A stretch of 64,000 nucleotides of DNA from Leucobacter zeae (GTDB lineage Bacteria > Actinomycetota > Actinomycetes > Actinomycetales > Microbacteriaceae). The DNA is taken from NCBI RefSeq assembly GCF_016758175.1, contig NZ_QYAB01000001.1:1901850-1965849 (forward strand), in the 5' to 3' direction. Under the pieces are notes generated by a model. The model saw nothing but the letters and a program-made list of their open reading frames with translations, made no database searches and was not told the DNA's origin. Positions 1 through 8,134 of the stretch are shown here, in pieces (the first letter of the stretch is position 1; every line of letters starts with the position of its first letter). A program made the translations under genes and the position numbers.

Positions 1-85
1 GAGCCGCGACGAAGCCGCCCGCGCGAACGAGATCGTCGCCGAGCGCGCCAAGCGCTGGGCAGAGGAGGACGCGGCGGAGGACTGA
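1..85 (+). CDS. C-terminal end of an unidentified protein (partial)
   Basis: The window opens inside a reading frame that ends in TGA at 83-85. Only 27 residues are visible, a charged Ala/Glu/Arg-rich helix (ANEIVAERAKRWAEEDAAED at the very end). That is too little to assign a family. The stop is followed at once by a perfect hairpin (88-105), so this is the end of a transcription unit and not part of the glutamine synthetase operon that follows. Confidence 0.6.
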   Translation, partial: SRDEAARANEIVAERAKRWAEEDAAED

Positions 86-87
86 CA

Positions 88-105
88 CACCCCGCGCGCG
101 GGGTG
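88..105. terminator. GC-rich palindromic hairpin after the first gene
   Basis: CACCCCGCG followed by CGCGGGGTG is a perfect 18-nt palindrome lying 3 nt after the stop codon at 85. There is no clear T-tract, which is common in high-GC actinobacteria. It probably terminates the upstream gene. Confidence 0.5.
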
Positions 106-164
106 CGAGCGGGCGGAGCGCTCGCGGCGACCGGCGACCGCACGCCGGAACACCGGTCGCGCGC

Positions 165-170
165 GATAGT
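165..170 (+). promoter_or_regulatory. Possible -10 box of the glnA2-type gene
   Basis: GATAGT lies about 46 nt upstream of the GTG start at 217, after a hairpin that ends the previous gene. The stretch after it (CTGAAGCAGT) is less GC-rich than its surroundings. No convincing -35 is seen. This is a weak assignment by position and TANNNT-like pattern only. Confidence 0.25.
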
Positions 171-216
171 CTGAAGCAGTCGAGCGGCCGGATGGCCCCG
201 AACGGACGGAGCAGGC

Positions 217-1554
217 GTGAGCAAACAGCGTGATTTCGTACTTCGCACCATCGAGGAGCGCGGGGTCAAGTTCGTCCGACTCTGGTTCTCGGACGTGTCG
301 GGGACCCTGAAGTCGGTCTCGCTCGCCCCGGCCGAGGTCGAGGGCGCGTTCAGTGAGGGCATCGGGTTCGACGGGTCGGCGATCGAGGGCCTCACCCGCG
401 CGTACGAGTCCGACCTCCTCGCCGTGCCCGACCCGTCGACGTTCCAGCTGCTCCCGTGGCGCAGCCAGTCCGCGCCCACGGCGCGCATGTTCTGCGACAT
501 CAGGACGCCGAACGGCGAACCGGCGGTCTCCGATCCGCGCAACGTGCTCAAGCGCACGCTCGCGCACGCAGCCGAACTCGGGTTCACGTTCTACACGCAC
601 CCCGAGATCGAGTTCTACCTGCTGAAGTCGAAGGAGTTCGGGCCCGATGGCCCGGTCCCGGTCGACCGGGCCGGCTACTTCGACAACGTGCCGGGCGGCA
701 CGGCGCACGACTTCCGGCGCGAGAGCGTGGCCATGCTCGAGGACCTCGGCATCTCGGTGGAGTTCAGCCATCACGAGGCCGGCCCCGGCCAGAACGAGAT
801 CGACCTGCGGTACGCCGACGCGCTCACGACCGCGGACAACATCATGACGTTCCGCTCCGTGGTCAAGGAGGTCGCCATCGCGCAGGGCGTGCACGCGACC
901 TTCATGCCCAAGCCGCTCGCGGGGCAACCCGGCTCGGGGATGCACACGCATCTTTCGCTCTTCGAGGGCGACGCCAACGCCTTCTACGACCCCGCCGCCG
1001 AGTACCAGCTGTCGCAGACCGGCCGGCGCTTCGTCGCCGGCCTGCTGCGCCACGCACCGGAGATCTCGGCGGTCACGAATCAGTACATCAACTCCTATAA
1101 GCGCATCTGGGGCGGCGACGAAGCGCCCTCGTTCGTCAGCTGGGGGCACAACAACCGCTCGGCTCTCGTGCGCGTGCCGATGTACAAGCCCGGTAAGGGC
1201 GGGGCGGCCCGCGTCGAGTACCGCGGGATCGACAGTGCCGTGAACCCCTACCTCGGCTACTCGGTGCTGCTGGCGGCGGGGCTCCGCGGGATCCGCGAGG
1301 AATACGAGCTGCCGCCCGAGGCCGAGAACAACGTCTGGGCGCTCAGCGACGGCGAACGGCGCGCGATGGGCTTCGACCCGCTTCCGGCGAGCCTCGACCA
1401 CGCGCTCGCCGTGATGGAGCGCTCCGAGCTCGTCGCCGAGACGCTGGGGGAGCAGGTGTTCGCCTACTTCATCCGCGACAAGCGACGCGAAGTCGCCGAT
1501 TACCACAACCAGGTGACGCCGTACGAGCTCGCCTCGATGCTCGACACGGTGTAA
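217..1554 (+). CDS. Type I glutamine synthetase, GlnA2-like
   Basis: ATP-dependent synthesis of glutamine, or a related gamma-glutamyl ligation, from glutamate and ammonia in the cytoplasm. The 445-residue product has the N-terminal beta-Grasp domain (KFVRLWFSDVSGTLKSV), GIGFDGSAIEG, the metal-binding EIEF motif, the GSGMHTHLSL ATP-site motif and the NNRSALVRVP segment. It is shorter than GlnA at 12578-14002 and has YELPPEAENN in place of the NLY-type adenylylation loop. That fits the GlnA2 family, whose members may have other substrates and may not be adenylylated. The GTG start is preceded by GGACGGAGCAGG. glnE follows 7 nt after the stop, so the two are probably cotranscribed. Family assignment is firm; substrate is inferred. 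Confidence 0.93.
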   Translation: MSKQRDFVLRTIEERGVKFVRLWFSDVSGTLKSVSLAPAEVEGAFSEGIGFDGSAIEGLTRAYESDLLAVPDPSTFQLLPWRSQSAPTARMFCDIRTPNGEPAVSDPRNVLKRTLAHAAELGFTFYTHPEIEFYLLKSKEFGPDGPVPVDRAGYFDNVPGGTAHDFRRESVAMLEDLGISVEFSHHEAGPGQNEIDLRYADALTTADNIMTFRSVVKEVAIAQGVHATFMPKPLAGQPGSGMHTHLSLFEGDANAFYDPAAEYQLSQTGRRFVAGLLRHAPEISAVTNQYINSYKRIWGGDEAPSFVSWGHNNRSALVRVPMYKPGKGGAARVEYRGIDSAVNPYLGYSVLLAAGLRGIREEYELPPEAENNVWALSDGERRAMGFDPLPASLDHALAVMERSELVAETLGEQVFAYFIRDKRREVADYHNQVTPYELASMLDTV

Positions 1555-1561
1555 CCCGGAG

Positions 1562-4500
1562 ATGGCAGCGGATCGCCCCGCGCTGCGGCTCGCGGACATC
1601 GCGCGCGCGGGCTTCCAGGATCTGACCGACGCGCGGGACGAGCTCGTCCCGCTCGCGGGCAGGGTCGGCGTCCCGGTCGACGCGCTCCTGGACGCGTTCG
1701 CGCTCGCCGCCGACCCCGACTCCGCGCTGGTCCGCCTCCGCCACTTCGCGGACCTGCATCCCGGGGCCGTGGAGCGGCTCGACGACACCAGCCTCCAGCG
1801 CCTGTGCCTCCTCGTGGGCGCTTCTCCGGCGCTCGGCGACTTCTTCGCGCGGCACCCCGATCGGCTCGGCGAGATCCTCGCAGAGGGCGGACGGGTGATC
1901 GGACGCGACGAGGCGGTCGCCGAGATCCGCGCCGCCATCGCGGCGCCGCCCGAGGAAGCCGCCGCGGACCAGGCGGCACTCGGCGTCAGGTCGGGCGACG
2001 CGGGCTGGAACGCCCTCCGCGTCCGGTACCGCGAGTTGCTGGCCGAGCTCATGCTCCACGACCTGCTCGCCGGCCTGAGTGCGCCTGGCGGCGCCGTCGC
2101 ACAGTTCGACGCCGTGTCGGAGTCGCTGTCGGTGCTCGCCGGAGCCGCGATCGAGGCCTCCCTCGAGGTCGCCAGGGCGACGCTCGCCTCGGGCGGGTCG
2201 GGCCCCGCGGTCTCCGCCGGACGCCTCGCTGCCGTGCGGCTCGCCGTGGTCGCGATGGGCAAGTGCGGAGCCGAGGAGCTCAACGTCGTCTCCGACGTCG
2301 ACGTCGTGTTCGTCGCCGAGTCGGCTGACGACGACGTGGTCGACGGAGAAGCGCTCACCCGGATCGCGACCAGGCTCGCGAGTGAGACGATGCGCGGGAT
2401 CCACGACCCGGCCGTCGAACCGCCCCTGTGGCAGCTCGACGCGAACCTCCGGCCGGAGGGGCGCAACGGTGCGCTGGTGCGGACGCTCGGCTCGATGCTC
2501 GCCTATTACGAGCGCTGGGCCAAGGCCTGGGAGTTCCAGGCGCTGCTGAAGGCGCGGCCGCTCGCGGGGGACCTGGCGCTCGGGGAGGAGTTCGTGCGCC
2601 GCACCCGAGACCTCGTCTGGGCGTCGTCGTCGCGCGAGGATTTCGTGGGTTCGGTGCAGCGCATGCGCCGACGCGTGACCGAGCACATCTCAGCGGACGA
2701 GCTCGAGGTGCAGTTGAAGCTCGGCCCAGGCGGGCTGCGGGACATCGAGTTCAGCGTGCAGCTGCTGCAGCTCGTCCACGGGCAGTACGACGAGCGCCTC
2801 CACCTGCGTGGCACGATCGAGTCCCTCGATGCCCTCGTCTCCGGCGGGTACATCGCCCGCAGCGACGGCGAACGGCTCGCCGCGGACTATCGGGCGCTTC
2901 GCGTGCTCGAGCACCGGCTGCAGCTGCGCGAGCTGCGCCGTACCGCGCTCATGCCGCGCGACGACGAGGGCTTGCGGATCCTCGCCAGGGCCAGCCGCCT
3001 CGCCGAGACCGGCGAAGAGCTGCGGCGCACGTGGGAGCGGATCAAGCTGGAAGTGCGCGAGCTCCACCTCAAGATCTTCTACGCCCCGCTGCTCAGCGCC
3101 GTCGCCGCGCTGCCCGAGGAGGAGTTCGTACTCGGCAGCGACGAGGCGCGCGCACGCCTCGTGAGCATCGGCTTCCGCGATCCCGACGGGGCGATGCGGC
3201 ACCTCGCCGCCCTCTCGCGCGGCACGAGCCGGCGCGCCAAGATCCTGCGCAACATCATGCCCGTGCTGCTGCAGTGGCTCGCGGACGGGACCGACCCCGA
3301 TTTCGGCCTCCTCGCCTTCCGCAGGGTCACGGAGGCCAACCGCGAGTCTCCGTGGTACCTCCGCCTGCTGCGCGACGGCAGCGAGGCCGCGGAGCGCCTC
3401 ACGCGGGTCCTCTCGACCTCGCGCTTCACCGCGGAGCTGCTCGAGTCGGTGCCCGAGGCGGTCGCCTGGCTCGAGCGCGACGACTCGCTGCGCCCCATCG
3501 GGATCTCCGCGCTGCTCGAGGAGATGCGTGCGCTCGCGTCGCGACGGGACGGGATCGAAGCGGCCGCGAAGGCCCTTCGCACCGTGCATCGTCGGGAGGT
3601 GCTCCGCCTCGCGATGGGACGGGTCACGGGCGTCATCGGCGAAGCCGAGGTGTCGCGCGGCCTCGACTCCGCGCACACCGCGCTGCTGGACGGTCTGCTT
3701 CGTGCACTCCGATTCGTGGAGGCCACCGGTTCCGACCCCGCGAGCGGCATCGAACTCGCCCTCATCGGCATGGGGCGCTACGGCGGCGGCGAGCTCGGCT
3801 TCGCCTCAGACATCGACCTCGTGGCGGTGTTCCGAGCTCCCGAGGGCGTGCCGGCGGATCGGGCGTCCCGCGCGGCGACCCGCCTCGTGTCCGAGCTCCG
3901 CAGGCTCGTCTCGGACCCGAGGTTCCACGTCGACCTCGACTTCGACCTGCGCCCGGAGGGGAAGAACGGGCCGCTCGTGCGCAGCCTCGACGCCTACCGC
4001 GCCTACTACGAGCGCTGGTCGGTCACGTGGGAGGCTCAGGCGCTGCTCCGGGCGCGCGCGGTCGCGGGGGACAGCGCGCTCGGTGCGGACTTCATCGCGC
4101 TCGCGGACGAGATCCGCTACCCGGCCGAGTTCGGCGAGAAGGACGTGCGAGAGGTGCGCAGGATCAAGGCGCGTATGGAGGCCGAACGGTTGCCGCGCGG
4201 CGCGGATCCTCGGCGGCACCTGAAACTGGGCCCCGGCGGCATCAGCGACGTCGAGTGGCTGGTGCAGCTGCTGCAACTGCGCCACGGGGCACGGTATGCC
4301 GACCTGCGCACCGTGTCGACCCTCGCGGCGCTCGATGCTGCTGCGGAGTTCGAGTTGCTCGACGTGGAGGACGCGCATCACCTGTCGGACTCCTGGCGGT
4401 TCGCGAGCGAGGTGCGCTCCGCGCTCAAGCTCTGGACCGGGCGGGCCTCGGATTCGCTCCCCACGGACTGGAACGATCTCGCGGGCATCCTCGGGGTGCT

Positions 4501-4627
4501 CGATCTGTCCGATGAGCTCACCTCCGAGTTGGAAGAGCGCTGGTTCGCCCTCTCGCGCCGGGCCAGGGCCGTGGTCGAACGGGAGTTCTTCGGGTACTCG
4601 GAGGACGACCGGTTCCCGCTCAGGTGA
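1562..4627 (+). CDS. glnE: Bifunctional glutamine synthetase adenylyltransferase/adenylyl-removing enzyme
   Basis: GlnE adenylylates and de-adenylylates a conserved Tyr of type I glutamine synthetase to match activity to nitrogen supply. The 1021 residues contain two nucleotidyltransferase halves. The N-terminal removase has GKCGAEELNVVSDVDVV near residue 235. The C-terminal transferase has GMGRYGGGELGFASDIDLV near residue 735. Each has the G-x11-D-x-D signature and is followed by an LKLGPGGLRDIEF- or ISDVEW-type motif. Length is normal for the family. It sits 7 nt after the GlnA2-like gene, and its probable target GlnA, with an intact DLYELP site, lies 8 kb downstream on the other strand. 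Confidence 0.96.
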   Translation: MAADRPALRLADIARAGFQDLTDARDELVPLAGRVGVPVDALLDAFALAADPDSALVRLRHFADLHPGAVERLDDTSLQRLCLLVGASPALGDFFARHPDRLGEILAEGGRVIGRDEAVAEIRAAIAAPPEEAAADQAALGVRSGDAGWNALRVRYRELLAELMLHDLLAGLSAPGGAVAQFDAVSESLSVLAGAAIEASLEVARATLASGGSGPAVSAGRLAAVRLAVVAMGKCGAEELNVVSDVDVVFVAESADDDVVDGEALTRIATRLASETMRGIHDPAVEPPLWQLDANLRPEGRNGALVRTLGSMLAYYERWAKAWEFQALLKARPLAGDLALGEEFVRRTRDLVWASSSREDFVGSVQRMRRRVTEHISADELEVQLKLGPGGLRDIEFSVQLLQLVHGQYDERLHLRGTIESLDALVSGGYIARSDGERLAADYRALRVLEHRLQLRELRRTALMPRDDEGLRILARASRLAETGEELRRTWERIKLEVRELHLKIFYAPLLSAVAALPEEEFVLGSDEARARLVSIGFRDPDGAMRHLAALSRGTSRRAKILRNIMPVLLQWLADGTDPDFGLLAFRRVTEANRESPWYLRLLRDGSEAAERLTRVLSTSRFTAELLESVPEAVAWLERDDSLRPIGISALLEEMRALASRRDGIEAAAKALRTVHRREVLRLAMGRVTGVIGEAEVSRGLDSAHTALLDGLLRALRFVEATGSDPASGIELALIGMGRYGGGELGFASDIDLVAVFRAPEGVPADRASRAATRLVSELRRLVSDPRFHVDLDFDLRPEGKNGPLVRSLDAYRAYYERWSVTWEAQALLRARAVAGDSALGADFIALADEIRYPAEFGEKDVREVRRIKARMEAERLPRGADPRRHLKLGPGGISDVEWLVQLLQLRHGARYADLRTVSTLAALDAAAEFELLDVEDAHHLSDSWRFASEVRSALKLWTGRASDSLPTDWNDLAGILGVLDLSDELTSELEERWFALSRRARAVVEREFFGYSEDDRFPLR

Positions 4628-4727
4628 GCGTCAGGCGTGGAACCTTCGGGCGGCGCGCGACCCGACCGCATTCCCGACGGGTTTCCGCCCCGACACGGAA
4701 TCGACCCCGAGTGTTCACCTCGGCCTC

Positions 4728-4756
4728 TGGTCAAAACCGTTATCGAAGCGTAGCCT
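4728..4756 (+). promoter_or_regulatory. Promoter of the 25-codon ORF
   Basis: TGGTCA (4728-4733) and TAGCCT (4751-4756) are separated by 17 nt. The -10 box ends 7 nt before the ATG at 4764, which would give a leaderless transcript. The segment is AT-richer than the flanking sequence. Confidence 0.45.
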
Positions 4757-4763
4757 AATCGTT

Positions 4764-4841
4764 ATGCAGTATTTACAGACATTCCTCGAAGCGTTGCTCG
4801 CCGAAGACGGAGCCGAGTTCGAAGACGAACTCGAGTCCTGA
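4764..4841 (+). CDS. 25-residue acidic peptide, leaderless small ORF
   Basis: ATG to TGA encodes 25 residues: MQYLQTFLEALLAEDG, then an acidic tail AEFEDELES. It has eight acidic residues and no Lys or Arg, and could form an amphipathic helix (YLQTFLEALL). A good -10 element ends 7 nt before the ATG, there is no Shine-Dalgarno sequence, and a strong hairpin (4895-4939) follows, so it could be a complete leaderless transcription unit. I do not recognise the peptide. It could be a real small protein, a leader peptide or chance. Confidence 0.4.
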   Translation: MQYLQTFLEALLAEDGAEFEDELES

Positions 4842-4894
4842 CTTCCCTGACCCGGCCCCGCGGCCGCAGCGCGGCACCGCCGCCGCGCGCACGC

Positions 4895-4939
4895 GAACGC
4901 CCCCGGCGCGACCCTCACGGATCGCGACCGGGGGCGTTC
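4895..4939. terminator. Bidirectional terminator between convergent genes
   Basis: GAACGCCCCCGG (4895-4906) pairs perfectly with CCGGGGGCGTTC (4928-4939), and an inner CGCGA/TCGCG pair extends the stem past a one-base bulge. It lies between the short ORF on the plus strand and the VOC gene on the minus strand, whose last codons overlap the right end. Confidence 0.7.
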
Positions 4940-5282
4940 AGCTCGGTGCGGGGGCTTCAGCCAGGGAGAGGCTGTTCCCGTCCGGGTCGATGATCGTGAC
5001 GTGGCGGACTCCGTTGCCGTAGGTCTCGACCGGCTCATGCACGAGCCCGAGCGCTCGCCAGCGCGACAGGTGCAGCGCGATGCTCCCGACCCCCAAGGTG
5101 ATCAGGCCGCCGCCGGCCCGCCGAATGTCGGGCGTGACGAATATCCAGGTGTTCGCACCCACCTGCCACATCGCCTCGTCCCCGACGATCTCGTCGGCTG
5201 CTCGCCCGAAGCAGGCGGCGTACCAATCGAGGGCGGGCTCGAGCTCGCGGACCGGCATCCCGGCGAAGACCTCTGCGTCCAT
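4938..5282 (-). CDS. VOC (glyoxalase/bleomycin-resistance) family protein
   Basis: A small single-domain protein of 114 residues with the vicinal-oxygen-chelate fold: MPVRELEPALDWYAACFGR at the start of the first beta-alpha-beta module and HVTIIDPDGNSLSLAE at the end of the last. VOC proteins act as metal-dependent lyases, isomerases or dioxygenases, or simply bind small hydrophobic ligands; the substrate cannot be told here. The ATG at 5282 (MDAEVFAGMPV) fits homologous N-termini better than a longer frame that begins 7 codons upstream. It is monocistronic, with hairpins on both sides. Confidence 0.8.
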   Translation of the reverse strand: MDAEVFAGMPVRELEPALDWYAACFGRAADEIVGDEAMWQVGANTWIFVTPDIRRAGGGLITLGVGSIALHLSRWRALGLVHEPVETYGNGVRHVTIIDPDGNSLSLAEAPAPS

Positions 5283-5318
5283 GGCTCTCGATCCTACGCG
5301 CACGCGCGGAAACGAGTC

Positions 5319-5350
5319 GGGCCCCGGGCGGCAGCTGCCGCCCGGGGCCC
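5319..5350. terminator. 32-bp perfect palindrome downstream of the lipoprotein gene
   Basis: Two perfectly complementary 16-nt arms (first arm GGGCCCCGGGCGGCAG) meet with no spacer at all. The element is 62 nt beyond the stop of the minus-strand lipoprotein gene and upstream of the VOC gene, so it most likely terminates the former. Confidence 0.55.
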
Positions 5351-5412
5351 GGGAGATCGTCGGCCTCGCAGACCGGGAGTGCGGTCGCTCGGAGGCCTCG
5401 ACGTCACACGGC

Positions 5413-7041
5413 CTAGTTCAGTTCGAGCGGCCAACGGGACGACCCATCGTAGCCCTCGTCCCGAAGCTGCTGATCCTTCGCTTCCGAACAGCGCGGATCC
5501 GACGAGGGCACCGTTCCTTCCATGAAGTAGTCGTCCACGACCACGTTGACACACGGCGACCGGCCGTAGACCGTGTCCCATGCTCCCTCATAACTCACGA
5601 GTGTGCCGCTTTCGAGCTGCCCTGCGAGCGCTTCGGACCAGGCGTACGGGAAGAGCGGGCTCTCGGTGGCGCTGAGGACGAGGATCGGGGCGGCACCAGC
5701 ACCTGAGACCGCCTGTGGCTCTCCGGACGCCGGCTCAGGCCAGGAAGCGCAGGTAAGAGCGCCGTACGCCAGGTACGGTCCGAGCGTCGGCGCGGCGGCC
5801 TCCATCTTCGTGGCTTGTTCGCGCAGATGCGCGGGATCGGCATCGGCAGGCATGTCGAGACAGCTGATCGCAGTAAACGCCTCGGTGTCGTTCGAAGCGT
5901 ACTCACCGTTCGTACGCCCGTTGCCGTAGTCAGCAAACTCGAGCATGTTGTCGTAGTTTCCCTCGGACACACCTTCGAACGGGTATCCCGGTGCCAGCCA
6001 TGTGTCGCGGCTGTTCAGTGTAAGGATGATCGCGGTGAGTGCGGTCGAGGCGGTCACCGGGCGGCCGTCGGAACCCCTTCCCGGAGCTGCGTCGAGTTTG
6101 TCGAGCACGGCGCGAATCTGCCGCATGGCCTCATCAGGTGTCCCGCTCAGCGGACACTCGGGGGACTCGAGGCACGACTCGACATACTCCCTCAGCAGGC
6201 CCTCGATGCCCTTCGCTTGGGCGAGATCTGACTCGTCACGCGTCAGCGAAGGGTCAAGTCCCGTGTCGAGCACCATCCGTCCGACACGATCAGGAAACTC
6301 GTCTGCGTACTTCGCCCCGATTCCGGTGCCATAGAGGCCGCCGAGAAAGTTCAGCTTCTCGTCGCCGACGAGCTCCCGCAGATGTTCGAGATCGCGCACC
6401 GTCGATGCGGTATCGACGTGTCCGAGCAAATCACCGGACTTCTCCGCGCAGGCCGCACCGAACGTCCGCTGCCGCTCGGTCTCCGCTGCGATCCATGCAT
6501 CGCTTCCGCGCTTCGCGCCCCCGGAGGCGTCACCGTAGAGATAGTCGTCCATGCCGGCGGCATCGAGGCACTCCACCGCGGTCGAAGACCCTACGCCGCG
6601 CGGGTCCCATGCGACGACGTCGTAGTGCTCCTTCACCGCAATGCCCGTGGCACCCGGGTGGGACACGGAATAGTAGTCGACGCCCGATGCCCCCAGGCCA
6701 TCAGGACTGATGAACAGCGTGCCGAGCTTGTCGCCCTCAGCGACGCGCTTGATCAGTGAGAGTGTGATCTGCTCCCCATCGGGATCGTCCCAGTCGAGCG
6801 GCACGTCAGTCGTTGCGCACTGCATGAGCCCCTCGTTGCACGACTCCCAGTCCAGCTGCTCCTCGGGTGCGCTTGTCGAACCGCGCTTGTCGCCACCACC
6901 ATTGAGCGCCGCGAACGGGAACAGGACCGAGCACCCGGAGAGAGCGGCGGCCATCGCCAATGCGACGATGGCGACAAGCGGAGCTCGTCGAAGCCCCTTC
7001 AGGGGCCGTCCCGGCTGCGAGAAGGGTGAGTGACGTGGCAT
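5413..7041 (-). CDS. S33/TAP-type alpha/beta-hydrolase-fold lipoprotein lacking the catalytic triad
   Basis: An exported 542-residue lipoprotein. A signal peptide with a basic N-region and an LSGC lipobox (Cys37) is followed by an alpha/beta-hydrolase domain of the tripeptidyl-aminopeptidase type (DVPLDWDDPDG, VVAWDPRGVGSS) and a TAP-like C-terminal part. The ATG at 7041 is chosen because AGGAGG precedes it; the open frame extends further upstream without a ribosome site. Oddly, all three triad positions are changed. The nucleophile elbow GxSYG reads GGLYG (Leu236), the Asp of the GDPATP-type motif is Ser461 (TESPLFP), and the His of GxGH is Asp489 (GAWDTVYG). The fold is therefore present but hydrolase activity is unlikely; a binding role is possible. 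Family is clear, function unknown. Confidence 0.85.
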   Translation of the reverse strand: MPRHSPFSQPGRPLKGLRRAPLVAIVALAMAAALSGCSVLFPFAALNGGGDKRGSTSAPEEQLDWESCNEGLMQCATTDVPLDWDDPDGEQITLSLIKRVAEGDKLGTLFISPDGLGASGVDYYSVSHPGATGIAVKEHYDVVAWDPRGVGSSTAVECLDAAGMDDYLYGDASGGAKRGSDAWIAAETERQRTFGAACAEKSGDLLGHVDTASTVRDLEHLRELVGDEKLNFLGGLYGTGIGAKYADEFPDRVGRMVLDTGLDPSLTRDESDLAQAKGIEGLLREYVESCLESPECPLSGTPDEAMRQIRAVLDKLDAAPGRGSDGRPVTASTALTAIILTLNSRDTWLAPGYPFEGVSEGNYDNMLEFADYGNGRTNGEYASNDTEAFTAISCLDMPADADPAHLREQATKMEAAAPTLGPYLAYGALTCASWPEPASGEPQAVSGAGAAPILVLSATESPLFPYAWSEALAGQLESGTLVSYEGAWDTVYGRSPCVNVVVDDYFMEGTVPSSDPRCSEAKDQQLRDEGYDGSSRWPLELN

Positions 7042-7315
7042 GGGGTTCCTCCTGATAAAGTGCGTGGCTCGGCGCAGAAACACCAGCCGTCCCCCATTTG
7101 CACATTCAGCCCGAAGTCCGGATGTCCCCGAAGGGAGACTAGCAGAACAGTCGCGCCACAGAAGTGCGGCATGCGCCTTCACGTCGGCGAGCATGCGGCA
7201 GTCTCGGATTGCGTCGATTGCCGAGGCTTTTCCATGGCGATTCGCCCCTTCACCGATCGCCCAATTGCGCTGAACCCCCACATCGGTCCAGCGGAGCAGA
7301 CCTCGCGCAAGATAC
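7042..7315. other. Intergenic stretch without a supported gene
   Basis: This stretch separates two minus-strand genes. It holds the AGGAGG ribosome site of the lipoprotein gene at its left end. Open frames in it are short and lack start signals. I see no hairpin or repeat in it. Confidence 0.4.
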
Positions 7316-7870
7316 TCAGTCCCAGTTGAGTTCTTGAGTAACGAATGCCAGTGAAGCCGGACATGAATCGTCTTGTATCCGGGTGATGGGTTCATGATGT
7401 ACGAGCCGTTTTCCGAACACCCTGATCAAGTTTCTGTATGCCTTCTGCATCAACGGCCGAATCTCGTCCTCGCGCCCGAAGCTGCGAGTCGGTGACGGAT
7501 GGGCAAGAAGCACGAGTTCCGATCCGGCGGGAACACGTCGTGCACAGACCACGGCAAGCGTCGGCACGACATACGACCAGGTGAAAGGCACGAGAAGGTC
7601 GTCAGGATCCCCGAGGCCCGGAGTGTGGAAGAGTCCGGTCGTTCGGGGGTTCCCGACTAGCAGTTCGGTAGCGATCCATGGAGATCTTGAAGCGGCGAGT
7701 TCCTGGACCAGGTCGTCGGCACCCAAGATGAATCGGGCCTCCTTCATGGCGGATACCCCCAGCGAGAGTGCTTCGTGTGGCTCCGTGTGGGAGACAAAGC
7801 GCCCACCTCTGACCCCTTCTCGAGAGGTAAGCGGGGCGATTCGCGTGCGCTTCCCTCTACCGATGAACAT
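7316..7870 (-). CDS. Hypothetical protein, 184 residues
   Basis: I do not recognise the family. The protein has no signal peptide or obvious membrane helix. It has a mixed alpha/beta look, with a hydrophobic stretch in the middle (TWSYVVPTLAVVCARRVP) and a motif-like FHTPGLGDPDD. AAGGGAGA lies 5-6 nt before the ATG at 7870 and supports that start; an internal ATG at MKEARFIL is an alternative. It is encoded upstream of the lipoprotein gene on the same strand with a 274-nt gap, so cotranscription is uncertain. Base composition is somewhat lower in GC than in the core genes. Confidence 0.5.
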   Translation of the reverse strand: MFIGRGKRTRIAPLTSREGVRGGRFVSHTEPHEALSLGVSAMKEARFILGADDLVQELAASRSPWIATELLVGNPRTTGLFHTPGLGDPDDLLVPFTWSYVVPTLAVVCARRVPAGSELVLLAHPSPTRSFGREDEIRPLMQKAYRNLIRVFGKRLVHHEPITRIQDDSCPASLAFVTQELNWD

Positions 7871-8134
7871 CTGGGTCTCCCTTTCGGAAGCAGGCCTCAG
7901 CGCGCAATCTCATGTTTGCCTCTTTTCCTTAGCGACCATCTGCGTCAGCGCGACTCCGAGCAGCACAGCTGCACCGACATTGGTCTCGCGTTCGGGACTC
8001 CGAGTGCAGCTTCACTCAAAGTAGTCCGATGCTACTGCGCCACTACCGTGGGCAAACTACCCCGCCGACCGTTGACCCCTGAACGCAAGAACCCCCTGAA
8101 ACGCCTCGGCGCCATGGGGTTCTTGGTCTTGAGG
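7871..8134. other. Intergenic stretch with the tail of a possible decayed frame
   Basis: No complete gene is visible. On the minus strand a 33-codon open stretch (about 8008-7910) encodes a hydrophobic segment, GAAVLLGVALTQMVAKEKR, and ends in ATGA. It has no start signal and a stop just upstream, so it may be a remnant of a membrane protein gene. Confidence 0.25.
8086..8125 (-). terminator. Hairpin after the YqeY-like gene
   Basis: CAAGAACCCC (8086-8095) pairs perfectly with GGGGTTCTTG (8116-8125) across a 20-nt loop, 9 nt beyond the stop of the minus-strand YqeY-like gene. Confidence 0.55.

Noticed and set aside
4745..4765. DtxR-type iron box at the promoter of the 25-codon ORF
   Set aside because: Only about 11 of 19 positions match, and TAGCCT is already explained as a -10 box; the same hexamer occurs before dut, which is not an iron gene.
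7910..8011. Minus-strand hydrophobic 33-codon stretch ending in ATGA
   Set aside because: A stop lies just upstream and there is no start signal. At most it is a remnant, so it was not called as a gene.
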